NCBI GenBank assembly: GCA_000230935.2
Contig: AGIQ01000001.1
Span: 372,001 to 436,000 of the forward strand
Length of the DNA: 64,000 bases
Direction of reading: 5' to 3'
Source: Mycolicibacterium rhodesiae JS60
GTDB lineage: Bacteria > Actinomycetota > Actinomycetes > Mycobacteriales > Mycobacteriaceae
Positions 16,526 through 25,689 of the stretch are shown here, in pieces (position 1 is the stretch's first letter; each line of letters starts with the position of its first letter). The notes beneath the pieces were generated by a model. The model was not told the origin of the DNA. It did no database searches and saw only the letters and a list, made by a program, of their open reading frames with translations. Made by a program: the position numbers and the translations under genes.

Positions 16526-17353
16526 TCACGAAGAGGCCCGGCTCGCTAGGTCGGCGATCGCTGCGCGAAGCACCTTGTCGGCCATCTCGGCCGTAAACAT
16601 GCGCGGTGTGAAATTCTCTCGAATCTGTTGTCGTGGGTGGATATAGTTGCGGAAATCGCGCACGGCGTCGGCATGTATCAACACATCCGCGCCGACCAGT
16701 CCGAGTTCGCGTGACACGGCGATGAGGTTCTGAAGAGTCCATTCACCAAACGGCCGCACGCTGCCATCTGTGGTGGGAGCTGCAGTTGCTTGGTTGAACT
16801 GTTTTGGGTTGCTCTCAGCGACGGCAAAAAGCAGGCCTTCAAGGGTGCTGCCGCACAAGAAGATCACTGCAAGTGCCGCCTTCGCCTTCATGCATCGCTC
16901 GATCTCGTCCCGACGCTGTTGGATGACTTCTTTGAACGTCAAAGGAACTGGTACTGCATTCAGGTCGATGGTGCCGAGATCCTTTTCCAGAAAGGCGATT
17001 TCATCAGCAGTGGGTGTCGGATCGTGGCGAATGAGTGCATTTAGCTCTGATACGGCTTCGTCGTAGATCTGCTGTTCGGCGGGTGAAGGGCCATCGTTCA
17101 TTAGCTGAATTGTCCGCCAACGTTCAAGCATTTCGAGCATGAGCGTTGCGACGGTCTCATCCGACTCAGACTGCCAGAATGATCTGAGGCGAACTGCTTT
17201 CGAACCGTCTTGATACTTCTCATCCACGTCGATGCCGACACTGGTAACGATGAAGTCCTGAAAAGTGGCATTGGTGAAATCGAGTACGTAGCCAGTCCGC
17301 ATGTTCAGCACGTGCTCAAGCTTCTGCTTCACAGGGTTTTTCAGGTTCGCCAT
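16526..17353 (-). CDS. HEPN-motif protein with possible AbiJ-type N-terminal domain
   Basis: 275 aa. The first 80 residues (KQKLEHVLNMRTGYVLDFTN..., then GSKAVRLRSFWQSESDETVATLM) resemble the N-terminal module that I know from AbiJ-like abortive-infection proteins; this match is from memory and uncertain. The C-terminal half has a helix with EGLLFAVAESNP and then VRDFRNYIHP (R232, R235, H239), the signature often seen in HEPN-type nucleases. A membrane association is unlikely. The gene follows the AlbA-like gene by five bases, so the two are co-transcribed and probably work together. Confidence 0.72.
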   Translation of the reverse strand: MANLKNPVKQKLEHVLNMRTGYVLDFTNATFQDFIVTSVGIDVDEKYQDGSKAVRLRSFWQSESDETVATLMLEMLERWRTIQLMNDGPSPAEQQIYDEAVSELNALIRHDPTPTADEIAFLEKDLGTIDLNAVPVPLTFKEVIQQRRDEIERCMKAKAALAVIFLCGSTLEGLLFAVAESNPKQFNQATAAPTTDGSVRPFGEWTLQNLIAVSRELGLVGADVLIHADAVRDFRNYIHPRQQIRENFTPRMFTAEMADKVLRAAIADLASRASS

Positions 17354-17358
17354 GCGAA

Positions 17359-18609
17359 TTATCCCTCGTTGTCCCGATCTGGTGGGCAGATCATCAGTAC
17401 GTTCGAGATCCCGCCTTGGTTTACACAGTCCTGGGCGAGATCGTGGACGTGCCAGAAGTAGTCCAGGTCGGGTTCGCTTGCATCAACCGTCACTTCGACG
17501 GGCGTGTAGTGGTGCAGCGGAGTAGAGACACCGTCGTACGTATAGCCATGAGTGTCCTTTGTCAGAATCATGAGTGGGGTCACGCCAGTCCAAACGATCC
17601 CTACTCGCACGTCGTACTCGTCATTGCCGGTCGCTTCTGCGGTCGTCCTGATGAGTGCCATGAAGTCGGCGATCGCGCATTCGATGGCTGATGATTCGAC
17701 TTGTCCTCCCTCGAAATAGTCGTCTTGGATCCGGTGCGCGCCTACGGCGGTTGCCAAAGTGACAGCGCCATCGTCGTGGATGCTCGCCCAGGCCTCTTTC
17801 CATCTTGCGCGTTCGCTCGTTGCCGTGTTCACCGCAACCCAGCGGCGCAGACCGGGGCGAGGGTTAAGCCGCTCGACGCTCTCTAACGGGTGAATGCCGC
17901 CCCGTCCCGCGTAAACCAATGCCAGACCTTCGGCCTTGGACAGCACGTCGCGAGCCGCCTCGCGGGTTAGCCGATCACGAAAGCGTGGCATACGTGGATG
18001 GGCAACGGCGATCATCCATGAACGGGTGTCGGTGTTTCTTCCCGCGGCCGCTTCACTGAATAGCGCGTTCAGCACCTCGGCGGCGTGACGTCGTTCCTCG
18101 AAGCGTGTGCGATACATAGCTTCGATCTGACGTTCCTTCATCCACACGGTGTCCGAGTCGTTGCGGACAGGCGCGGCGAAGTAGTCGTTCCTGTAGATGA
18201 GGTGGGGTCCGTCGAGGCTTGGGGGAACCTCGACGATGACGGCCCGACTTCCTACGACCCCCACACGGTGTATGTCCAGGCCGAACACTGATGGTGAGAT
18301 GGCGGTGATCGCGGCGTTACGAAGGGAACGTTCGTGGGCCTCATCGAACTCGCCGACGTCCACCCTCTCGATGGCCGCTTTCTGCTCCTCACGAACGCCG
18401 TAGACGATCACACCGCCGCCGCTGTTGGCCATCGCCGCTACGTCCTTTGGGAACTCAGTCTGCGGAATTCCCTTTGCGGGGGGCAACTCGGACTTCCAAT
18501 CCAACCCATCGGTTTCCGCTACCCTAGCCGCGACTGCTTCGCTCAGTAACTCGTCAGTAAGCGGACCGGGAGCGACTCCGAGAGCACGGTGGAGTTCCGT
18601 GAAGCTCAT
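17359..18609 (-). CDS. AlbA_2 / Schlafen-like DNA- or RNA-binding protein
   Basis: 416 aa. The N-terminal half holds the AlbA_2 (Schlafen-type) pattern: GLDWKSELPPAKGIPQTEFPKDVAAMANSGGGVIVYGV (about 35-73), then a PSLDGPHLIYRNDYFAAPVR strand pair and TVWMKERQIEAMYRTRF. The C-terminal half is unassigned. Such domains bind nucleic acid and in Schlafen proteins sit in RNases; they occur in several defence operons. The ATG at 18607-18609 overlaps the stop of the DUF499 gene (ATGA), showing translational coupling. Confidence 0.8.
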   Translation of the reverse strand: MSFTELHRALGVAPGPLTDELLSEAVAARVAETDGLDWKSELPPAKGIPQTEFPKDVAAMANSGGGVIVYGVREEQKAAIERVDVGEFDEAHERSLRNAAITAISPSVFGLDIHRVGVVGSRAVIVEVPPSLDGPHLIYRNDYFAAPVRNDSDTVWMKERQIEAMYRTRFEERRHAAEVLNALFSEAAAGRNTDTRSWMIAVAHPRMPRFRDRLTREAARDVLSKAEGLALVYAGRGGIHPLESVERLNPRPGLRRWVAVNTATSERARWKEAWASIHDDGAVTLATAVGAHRIQDDYFEGGQVESSAIECAIADFMALIRTTAEATGNDEYDVRVGIVWTGVTPLMILTKDTHGYTYDGVSTPLHHYTPVEVTVDASEPDLDYFWHVHDLAQDCVNQGGISNVLMICPPDRDNEG

Positions 18610-21600
18610 GTCTCTTCAAACCCCGACTGATCGAACTTCAGCGTCTGTGCGTTCTCAGACACCGTCCGAATCTTGCCCTCGTCGAAACCGTCAGCGTCAA
18701 TGGCTTCGATTTCGACCTTCACGACGAGCGTGGCGCCAGAGTCACGGAGATGGGCAAGGACTTCTTCGGCGACATTCTTGAAGTCCAGGGCGATCTTGTC
18801 GGAGCTGAGAGTCTTGACCCCGTAGAAACGAGTTTTCGGTGGGGGAAACGCAATGTCGACTGGTGGCTTCGCCGTCTTGTCACCATCAGACGGCGTCGCC
18901 TCGTCGTCCGGATCTGATGGTGGCTTGACCTCGGTGTCACGTTGTTTGACCGCGACGTCGGGGCGGACAAGAAGCAATGAGTCTGTTGCTGCAGGCGCTG
19001 TGCCACTGTCGTCGGGTGTCCATAGCCCGATGTAGCGCTTAGCCGCTTCATCGAAGCCCGTGGCCAGCGCGAACGCATCTGTCTGCCAGATCATTGGCAT
19101 GTCGACGATGCCTTCGTCGAGCACTCGGCGGTCGCGCAACCGAGGCATGTACGGGTACTGGCTGTATAACTGCCACAACGCTCCGAGGGAGACGTGACCG
19201 TCCTTCCAGATCTGGGGAACCTTCCCGATCGCCAGTCGGATGGTGGCCGCAGCTTGGCGGATCGATAGGTCTCCGTCGTTGCCGAGCCGACGCGACACCC
19301 GCTCAGCCAACGACTCCGATTGTCCTTCGACTTTGGTCTCACGCACGATGAACGGCGCCCCGGCATCGGGTTGCGAAGGCACCAGAGCCCACGTAAATGT
19401 CTGTAGCAAACGGGAATTCACTGTCACGTCGGCCTGGGATTGCCGCTGGGTCGCCTGGTTCCTTTGGTTCTGGGTCAGGTCAAGGTCGACTTCGTTATCC
19501 AGAACATGTGCCCACCCCAGGTACTCGCGCACGGCGGAGTTGAGCTCGTCGAGGCGCGCCTCGTCGGCGGCGAGATATACGAGCATGTTGCGGTCGGCCC
19601 GATGGGACGTTCCGCGATGCTCGGTAGCCTGCTTGGCGAATTCCTTTGCAGGCGAGTCAGATCCGCGCTTGTGAGCGACCTTGGGATGCAGGATGACCAG
19701 GCGTGCCTCGTCAGTGTCGGGGATGTCGGCATTGGATTCCGGGCACACGTGCACCCCGGCGAAATCGCCTCGGGTCTTGGCCTGACTTTGCAAGCGCCGT
19801 ACCATCTCTGCCCACACGTCCTCTTTGTGGAGTCGTTCGGCCTGGTCTTTGGCAGTACGGGTGATGTTGGCGTGAAGGTCATACCAGTACTTGCCGGAAC
19901 CGGAGTAGAAGTAAGTTGCTCGGTCGCCGAGTTGAGTCAGAGCAGAGTGGAAGTTGCCCGGCACATCACCGGGCACCGCGGTACCAAGGAAGACCCGCTG
20001 TGTCTCCAGGCCTTTGTGGGCTGAGCCGATTGTGGGTGCTGCGCCGAAGAACACCGTGCGGGCCAATCTCTTGGTTAGCGACCGCTGCCCGAACAGCGGT
20101 TTATCCTTGTCGATGCGCGCCGGTTCGGAGTTTGGTCCATCGACGTCAGCGTCGATGATTGCCTTCCATGAATCTTGTAGATACTGCGTGAGTTCTGCGT
20201 TCACATTGGCTGTTGCCAGAGGAATTGATCCGGGCATGATCAACGGAGAGGCATCTTCGCCGGTCCACAGTGCATGGATCACTGTGCTCATCAGCCGCAG
20301 GACGCCACGAGTGCGCTGGAAGCGCTCTAGCGACGACCATTCCTCGTAAAGCCGGTCGAACAACTCAGGGTGAATCGGGTAGGTGAGTTTGATCCGGTCC
20401 TCATACGCAGTGTCTCGGGAGTCCCGGGGGAAATCATCGGCGTACTTACGGTACATGTCGACGTACGCTCGCGCGGTGGCGCCGATGGAGGCAAGTGCTG
20501 CCGCATCGGGTTGTTTGAATAATCGTTGCCGCACAATCTGATACGCCTCCGCAGACGAGGCGGGGCGCCACTGCTCGGCAACACGGCGCACCACATTCTG
20601 CAGCCGTTTCAGCGCCTCCAAACCGTTGGCGCCGCCGACCTCTTCGGCGTTGCCTGCCACGACGTCGGAATCGTCGCCTGATTCGGATGCCGGAATGGAG
20701 ATCACCAACAAGACCCCAGACGTGCCTTTTGTGGCCTCGGTCAGCGATTGAGCGAAGGTGAACTGATCATCGAAAGTGCCTCCGGCCAGGTCGTCACGGC
20801 CGAGCAATGACCGGGCATACGCCACCCATTCGTCAACGAGGATGACGGCCGGCGCGTACTTCGCGAGCAGATCGTGCAATGCCTCACCTGGTGTGGTGCG
20901 GTCGGCGTCGGCCTTGGCCACGAGCGCGAACGCTTCGGGACCGCCGAGCTGCCAAGCTAGTTCGCCCCAGATGGTGTTGATCTGGGTGCCGTCGTCCTTG
21001 GTCACCCCGGCAGGGCTGAAGTGGTTGCCGACGATGGCAACGCGATTGACCTTGCTGCCGGTGTAGCCGTTCTTGGTAAGCAGCTCCTGGGTTTCCTGTG
21101 GGAACTCGCCGACCGGCAGCCCAGCTGCGACGTGCCATAACGCCAGCATCGAGTGGGTCTTGCCGCCACCAAAGTTGGTTTGCAGGTTGATTACCGGTGG
21201 AGCGTTGTCGTCGCCGGAGAGGCGGCGAACGGCTCGTCCGACCAGATCGGTCAGCCCCTCGGTGAGGTAGGTTCGGCGGAAAAATTCGACAGCGTCGGCA
21301 TAGTCGACATCCAGCTCGCCGCCGAAGGCCACCTTGTAGAGGTCGGCAGCGAATTCCGATGCGGCGAAGTTTCCGGTGGCGACATCATCGTGTGGTGGCA
21401 GAACTTCGCGCCACGGTTTGAGTCCGGTGGACTCGGGATTGTCGACAGCGGCTTTTAGGACCTTCTTGTCGTCCTTGTCGGCGGTGACCCGGCGTAGGTT
21501 CAGCCGAATGGTCTGCAACTCGGCGGCCTCGTCGGTCGCGTTGATCAGTTTGAGCAGCCGCTCGCCGGTGTCGAGGGCTCGGTAAGCATCGTCATCGGTG

Positions 21601-21932
21601 AAGGTTCCGTTGTGCGCCCAATTGTTTCGGACTTCACGAAGTTCGATAGCGAACGATTCACCCGCCTTGCCCAGCGTCTTGCTGAAGGGGTACCAACCCT
21701 TCTTGAAACCCGCGGTGATGTTCGACTCGGTGAGGATGCGAAACTGCACCTGCGGGTCGTGAGCGCTGTACGTTTTCGTGTTGGACGCCCCGTCTTTGGC
21801 TTGCACGAGTTTGGGCCAGGCCGCGCCGACTGCTGGGTCGCCCTGTCCAATCACCAAGGAGATAAAGTCATCTAGGGGTGGGGCGATGATTTCGAACATC
21901 TTGTTGATGCGATCACGGTTGCTGAGTGCCAT
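18606..21932 (-). CDS. DUF499 P-loop ATPase with N-terminal Swt1-type HEPN domain
   Basis: 1108 aa. N-terminal helical domain contains ELREVRNNWAHNGTFTDDDAYRALDTGERLL (RNNWAH at 102-107), typical of HEPN_Swt1. The ATPase core has Walker A NFGGGKTHS (253-261) and Walker B AVILVDEWVAY (DE at 367-368), plus the long DUF499 body (about 180-1000). The C-terminus is an acidic, Asp/Pro-rich linker then a beta-rich domain (TRFYGVKTLSSDKIALDFKNV). DUF499 proteins are known partners of DUF1156 methylases in phage-defence islands. ATG 21930-21932 shares one base with the stop of the upstream gene (TGATG). Confidence 0.9.
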   Translation of the reverse strand: MALSNRDRINKMFEIIAPPLDDFISLVIGQGDPAVGAAWPKLVQAKDGASNTKTYSAHDPQVQFRILTESNITAGFKKGWYPFSKTLGKAGESFAIELREVRNNWAHNGTFTDDDAYRALDTGERLLKLINATDEAAELQTIRLNLRRVTADKDDKKVLKAAVDNPESTGLKPWREVLPPHDDVATGNFAASEFAADLYKVAFGGELDVDYADAVEFFRRTYLTEGLTDLVGRAVRRLSGDDNAPPVINLQTNFGGGKTHSMLALWHVAAGLPVGEFPQETQELLTKNGYTGSKVNRVAIVGNHFSPAGVTKDDGTQINTIWGELAWQLGGPEAFALVAKADADRTTPGEALHDLLAKYAPAVILVDEWVAYARSLLGRDDLAGGTFDDQFTFAQSLTEATKGTSGVLLVISIPASESGDDSDVVAGNAEEVGGANGLEALKRLQNVVRRVAEQWRPASSAEAYQIVRQRLFKQPDAAALASIGATARAYVDMYRKYADDFPRDSRDTAYEDRIKLTYPIHPELFDRLYEEWSSLERFQRTRGVLRLMSTVIHALWTGEDASPLIMPGSIPLATANVNAELTQYLQDSWKAIIDADVDGPNSEPARIDKDKPLFGQRSLTKRLARTVFFGAAPTIGSAHKGLETQRVFLGTAVPGDVPGNFHSALTQLGDRATYFYSGSGKYWYDLHANITRTAKDQAERLHKEDVWAEMVRRLQSQAKTRGDFAGVHVCPESNADIPDTDEARLVILHPKVAHKRGSDSPAKEFAKQATEHRGTSHRADRNMLVYLAADEARLDELNSAVREYLGWAHVLDNEVDLDLTQNQRNQATQRQSQADVTVNSRLLQTFTWALVPSQPDAGAPFIVRETKVEGQSESLAERVSRRLGNDGDLSIRQAAATIRLAIGKVPQIWKDGHVSLGALWQLYSQYPYMPRLRDRRVLDEGIVDMPMIWQTDAFALATGFDEAAKRYIGLWTPDDSGTAPAATDSLLLVRPDVAVKQRDTEVKPPSDPDDEATPSDGDKTAKPPVDIAFPPPKTRFYGVKTLSSDKIALDFKNVAEEVLAHLRDSGATLVVKVEIEAIDADGFDEGKIRTVSENAQTLKFDQSGFEET

Positions 21933-22903
21933 CAGTACTGCTCCTTGTGCGGGTGCTTCGTGCGAGCGGTGCCGTCAGTACGTTCTTCTTCTAGCTCGCG
22001 CCAGGCGGTCTCGCTCCAGGCGAGATCCACGTAGCGGCGGGATAACTCACCTGCATCTGATTTGCCAACTGCACCCGCTGCGAGAGCGGATTCAAGGAAG
22101 TCAGTCCATGAGCGGTGGATGAAGGACGTATGCCTGACATGCTCTTTGTATGAATCCACACAGCAACTCGCGGCTCTGTCAGCAGGGTGGGTCAGAACGA
22201 GGAGCACCGCGCTCACACCGCCGTCGTCGCGTGTCTGGATCGACTCGGCGAGTGCATGGCAGCGCGCGAGTTGGCGGGATCTGTTGTCTGCGAGTGCAGC
22301 ATGAAGGTCGCTCCAGAGGTCTGAGCGAAGAGCAAGCTGACGATAGCCATCCCCTGTCATTCCGCTGGTTCGCCGGGTCGAGAACCTGTCGGCAAGTTTG
22401 GTCTCAACGGCCACGACCTGAGTGCGCCCACCCACAGTTCTGAAGCGAAGCAAGATATCCAGCAACGTCTTGTCCCCAAGGGCATACGTCGAGCCTTGCG
22501 CCGCGAACTCGAAGTCGGAAGTTTCGAGCCACAGAAGATCATCTCGACCTAACAGGAGGTTGAGAAGCGCTGCACTTTCACGGGGATGCGACACCGCTTC
22601 TGCCAACATGTTGAAACTCAATGTCTGACTGGATGTTAGGTACTTGGTGCAACGAATGGGGTCTACCCCCCACCCTTTGGTACGGCGGTCCATGTACCGC
22701 TCGACTGCAGCGCTTCCGTAGAAGTTGAGGAAGCGCTGCGCAGCTTTGTCGGGCAACACAGACCCACAAGGAGCGCCAGAAATCGCCAGATTGCCGAACT
22801 CAGCCACTCCGAGAACGAAGGCCCGATACCACGCTTGATGGACGCGAACACGGTGCATGAATCGTGTGTCAGACGTTGGCAATGGTCCGAGTGCGATTCT
22901 CAC
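21932..22903 (-). CDS. PD-(D/E)XK nuclease-like protein
   Basis: 323 aa. After an N-terminal helical part (KYLTSSQTLSFNMLAEAV, about 88-104), the pattern TLLDILLRF...TQVVAVETKLAD places D149, E167 and K169 as a D-(x)n-E-x-K active site with flanking hydrophobic strands. This is the signature of restriction-endonuclease-fold nucleases (PGN_0703-like subset is my best guess). The GTG start at 22901-22903 overlaps the TGA of the methylase gene (GTGA), so its synthesis is tied to the methylase, as expected for the effector of a modification-based system. Fold call is by motif only. Confidence 0.72.
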   Translation of the reverse strand: MRIALGPLPTSDTRFMHRVRVHQAWYRAFVLGVAEFGNLAISGAPCGSVLPDKAAQRFLNFYGSAAVERYMDRRTKGWGVDPIRCTKYLTSSQTLSFNMLAEAVSHPRESAALLNLLLGRDDLLWLETSDFEFAAQGSTYALGDKTLLDILLRFRTVGGRTQVVAVETKLADRFSTRRTSGMTGDGYRQLALRSDLWSDLHAALADNRSRQLARCHALAESIQTRDDGGVSAVLLVLTHPADRAASCCVDSYKEHVRHTSFIHRSWTDFLESALAAGAVGKSDAGELSRRYVDLAWSETAWRELEEERTDGTARTKHPHKEQY

Positions 22904-25689
22904 TCGTCCTCATCAAAGTCGAACGTACCTTGGCTTTTCGTAGTACCCGAGTGGGTTGAGCGAGCCGCATCCATGAGTTCCGGCCATGAGGTAACGAAGT
23001 TATTGAAGCTTAATGCGTCCTTGGTCCATCCGTTCGATTCCGCTACGCGGAAAAGTAGGTGGGCCAGCTCCTTCACCAAATCGGCGTCAACGGCGTTGTC
23101 GGGACGACTCAAGGCTTGCGAAAGCAGGTACCCGGCGGGCGCTATCCCGTCACGTTCTAAGCTCTTGATGAGGTGGTGGAGCACCTCCCAATTGCTGATG
23201 TGCATGTCCGCAATCGGGTCGTAGCCTTCGTCTAAGGCGTCGGGCTTCAGAAGGTGAACCTTTCCTGCACGGGACGCAAGAATTCCCTCGCGATCCATGA
23301 CGTCAACACTCGTGTTCCGTGCTCGCGCGACACTGTCTGCGTCGCCGAACTTTCCAGTGCTGTAGCCATATTGGCGGTACCACGCAATGGCAAATCGCGA
23401 AGTGGAGTCGAAGTCGCCTTCTTGTTCGTTGAGCACCTGGTCCAAAATCTCGTTGATACGTCCGAGAGCCGAACGGACCGTCATCTTGCGCCCGTCTGGT
23501 TCCAGCACAGCGCTGTATCGACTGAAAACGGCCATCCCGGGGCCTATGGCTGTCTGTGGCAGGTCGACGGGTGCGATCTGGCCGTGTTGCAGCTTGCGCA
23601 AAGCGTCGGGTAACTCCGCCTCTAGGGCGGCGATGAAACCTCGACGGTCGGTTGTTGGCGCCAGCGTATTTCGGGGGCGCAGTGATAGCACGATCGACGA
23701 GGCGAGCGCGTTGTTCCCGCTAGCGATCATTCGATTGCCCATCTCTGATCGGTTGGGCCAAGTTGATGTGATTTCCCAACCAGAGCGGATCATCCCCTCC
23801 AGCAGGGTTTCCCAGCCTGTTGATGCCTCACCGGAGTCATCAGCCTCGCTCGCTTTAAAGGCGTACCAGACGGTGATCGGGTATTCATCGCTTGCTGTCT
23901 CACGCACGCGGGCAAACACTTGTCTAAATCCAATTTCAAAGAACTCCTTCGCTCCGTCCTTGCCGCTGTGGCGGTACGGATTTGCAACGAGTTCCTCAGC
24001 CTTCGGTACAAGCATCGTCCCGAGAAGGTCGGGGTATACCGACCGAAGTGTGCGTCGAAGCCAGACGTAGAAGTAATCTGACAGATCGGAGTAGCCGATG
24101 TTGTCGTAGTAAGGCGGGTCTGTGGCAATGACCAGACCTTTGTAGGACCGAGTTGATGCATCCTCTTGAGTCACGATCCCCTCGGCAGCAGGGACGAGCG
24201 CTTCGACTGCGCTGGAAATCCACGACACCTGACTCGCGATGCTGCCTGACAGTCCCGATAGAAGATTGGACTCGACGTAGTCCCAAACCATCGGGATCGC
24301 TTGTCGAGCAAAGACATTCCGTGCCGTATCGCGACCGGAGTGCCAACTACAGATGGCTGACGAGTAATCAGTGTTTCGACTGATCGCAAGGCCGAGATAG
24401 GTCGCAATCGCGTCAGCGTATTCCGGCGAACCTCCATCTGCGATGACCTTCTCGCGGGCCTCATTGACGAGGTCGCTGAACGTACTGAGCCCCAACAGCT
24501 GCCGATTCGTAAAGAGATCGGCCCATGTCGTCATACCGTAATTCGGGGTCTTAAAGTCGCGTGGATTGGATGGCAATTCACCCCCAGGGACGTTTTCAGG
24601 CCGTTCGACCGCAGCAGCTTTTTCGTGTTCGGGGTCGGGAGACAAATAGAGTCGTTGTCGGTTTCCTTCAGCGACGATGGCCATCAACTGGGCTCCGATT
24701 CGATGTGCGCGGCCTTCGCCGCGAATGTAAGCCAGCGGGACAGCAGTCTCACACGCGATGCAGCGGGCTCCTGTCCGTCCGACTGTTCCATCATTGGAGT
24801 CGGTGGGTGCTTTCGAAATCTGGTGACAAACCTCGTAGGAGACGCGCAGGTCGGAGGGTGCCGACGGGTCACCAACCAACGATGGAAGCACGAAGGCCTC
24901 CTTGCCCTTCTTCTTGCTCAGCCACCATGAGCGGACAAGTGGCATCGCAACCCCGCAGCCCGGATTCGGACATGGAACGGTGCGCGCCCATATCCAGGCG
25001 ACAACGGTTGCGGTCCCGCCTCCGGGGAGTATTGCGCGTGGGTATCTGCTATCGAGGCGAAGTTTCGCTTGCTCGCACATCCAGCGCCCGTATGCGCGGA
25101 TATCCGCAGCTAAACCATGTGAATCCGCCCAGGGCCCGAGTTGCGAATCTGCGACGCCCTGATAGACGGGCTTGTGATTGCGAAACCGAGGTGGCAACTC
25201 GATCAGGGCCTTATTGATGAGCACCGCGACGGGATTCAAGTCTGATGCATGTGCCTCGAGACCGAGGCGTTGAGCTTCGAGGGGTACAGTGCCGCCGCCT
25301 GCGAACGGGTCGAGAATGGCTGGCGGGTTGCCATTTGTTGATCTAAGGATTTCGGCATGCGCCTCACCGAGGAGCTTCTCGTCGCGGACATTTTCCCATA
25401 CCACGAGCCGCTCGATCAGCGCGTGCAGCCGGTCGCGCTCCTTGCGTTGCAGTTCTTCGGTGGGAAATTCGTCCGGCCGTGAGGAAGGATCATCAACAAG
25501 CTGAGCGAACAAGACCGCGCGGGCGGCGGCAAGCGGTCGTCGAGCCCACCATAGGTGCAGTGTTGATGGATGGCCATGCCGAATGGATTTTTCGCGAGCA
25601 GATTCTCGGTTGATTGCTTCCAACGGAAGAGCAACCTCGATCAGCTTGCGTTTACGGACCATCTCGGCCACCACATTGCCACCTGTCAT
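22900..25689 (-). CDS. DUF1156-family adenine-type DNA methylase
   Basis: 929 aa. The DUF1156 module is at the N-terminus (KLIEVALPLEAINRESAREK then RHGHPSTLHLWWARRPLAAARAVLFA, about 15-62). SAM-binding motif DPFAGGGTVPLEA is at 127-139 and the catalytic DPPYYDNI motif is near residue 524, in the order of beta-type N6-adenine/N4-cytosine methylases. Four Cys in two CxxC-like pairs (CPNPGCG and CIAC) suggest a zinc-binding insert. ATG 25687-25689 shares a base with the helicase stop (TGATG); a start further upstream would lie inside the helicase gene. Expected to mark host DNA within this operon. Confidence 0.92.
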   Translation of the reverse strand: MTGGNVVAEMVRKRKLIEVALPLEAINRESAREKSIRHGHPSTLHLWWARRPLAAARAVLFAQLVDDPSSRPDEFPTEELQRKERDRLHALIERLVVWENVRDEKLLGEAHAEILRSTNGNPPAILDPFAGGGTVPLEAQRLGLEAHASDLNPVAVLINKALIELPPRFRNHKPVYQGVADSQLGPWADSHGLAADIRAYGRWMCEQAKLRLDSRYPRAILPGGGTATVVAWIWARTVPCPNPGCGVAMPLVRSWWLSKKKGKEAFVLPSLVGDPSAPSDLRVSYEVCHQISKAPTDSNDGTVGRTGARCIACETAVPLAYIRGEGRAHRIGAQLMAIVAEGNRQRLYLSPDPEHEKAAAVERPENVPGGELPSNPRDFKTPNYGMTTWADLFTNRQLLGLSTFSDLVNEAREKVIADGGSPEYADAIATYLGLAISRNTDYSSAICSWHSGRDTARNVFARQAIPMVWDYVESNLLSGLSGSIASQVSWISSAVEALVPAAEGIVTQEDASTRSYKGLVIATDPPYYDNIGYSDLSDYFYVWLRRTLRSVYPDLLGTMLVPKAEELVANPYRHSGKDGAKEFFEIGFRQVFARVRETASDEYPITVWYAFKASEADDSGEASTGWETLLEGMIRSGWEITSTWPNRSEMGNRMIASGNNALASSIVLSLRPRNTLAPTTDRRGFIAALEAELPDALRKLQHGQIAPVDLPQTAIGPGMAVFSRYSAVLEPDGRKMTVRSALGRINEILDQVLNEQEGDFDSTSRFAIAWYRQYGYSTGKFGDADSVARARNTSVDVMDREGILASRAGKVHLLKPDALDEGYDPIADMHISNWEVLHHLIKSLERDGIAPAGYLLSQALSRPDNAVDADLVKELAHLLFRVAESNGWTKDALSFNNFVTSWPELMDAARSTHSGTTKSQGTFDFDEDE

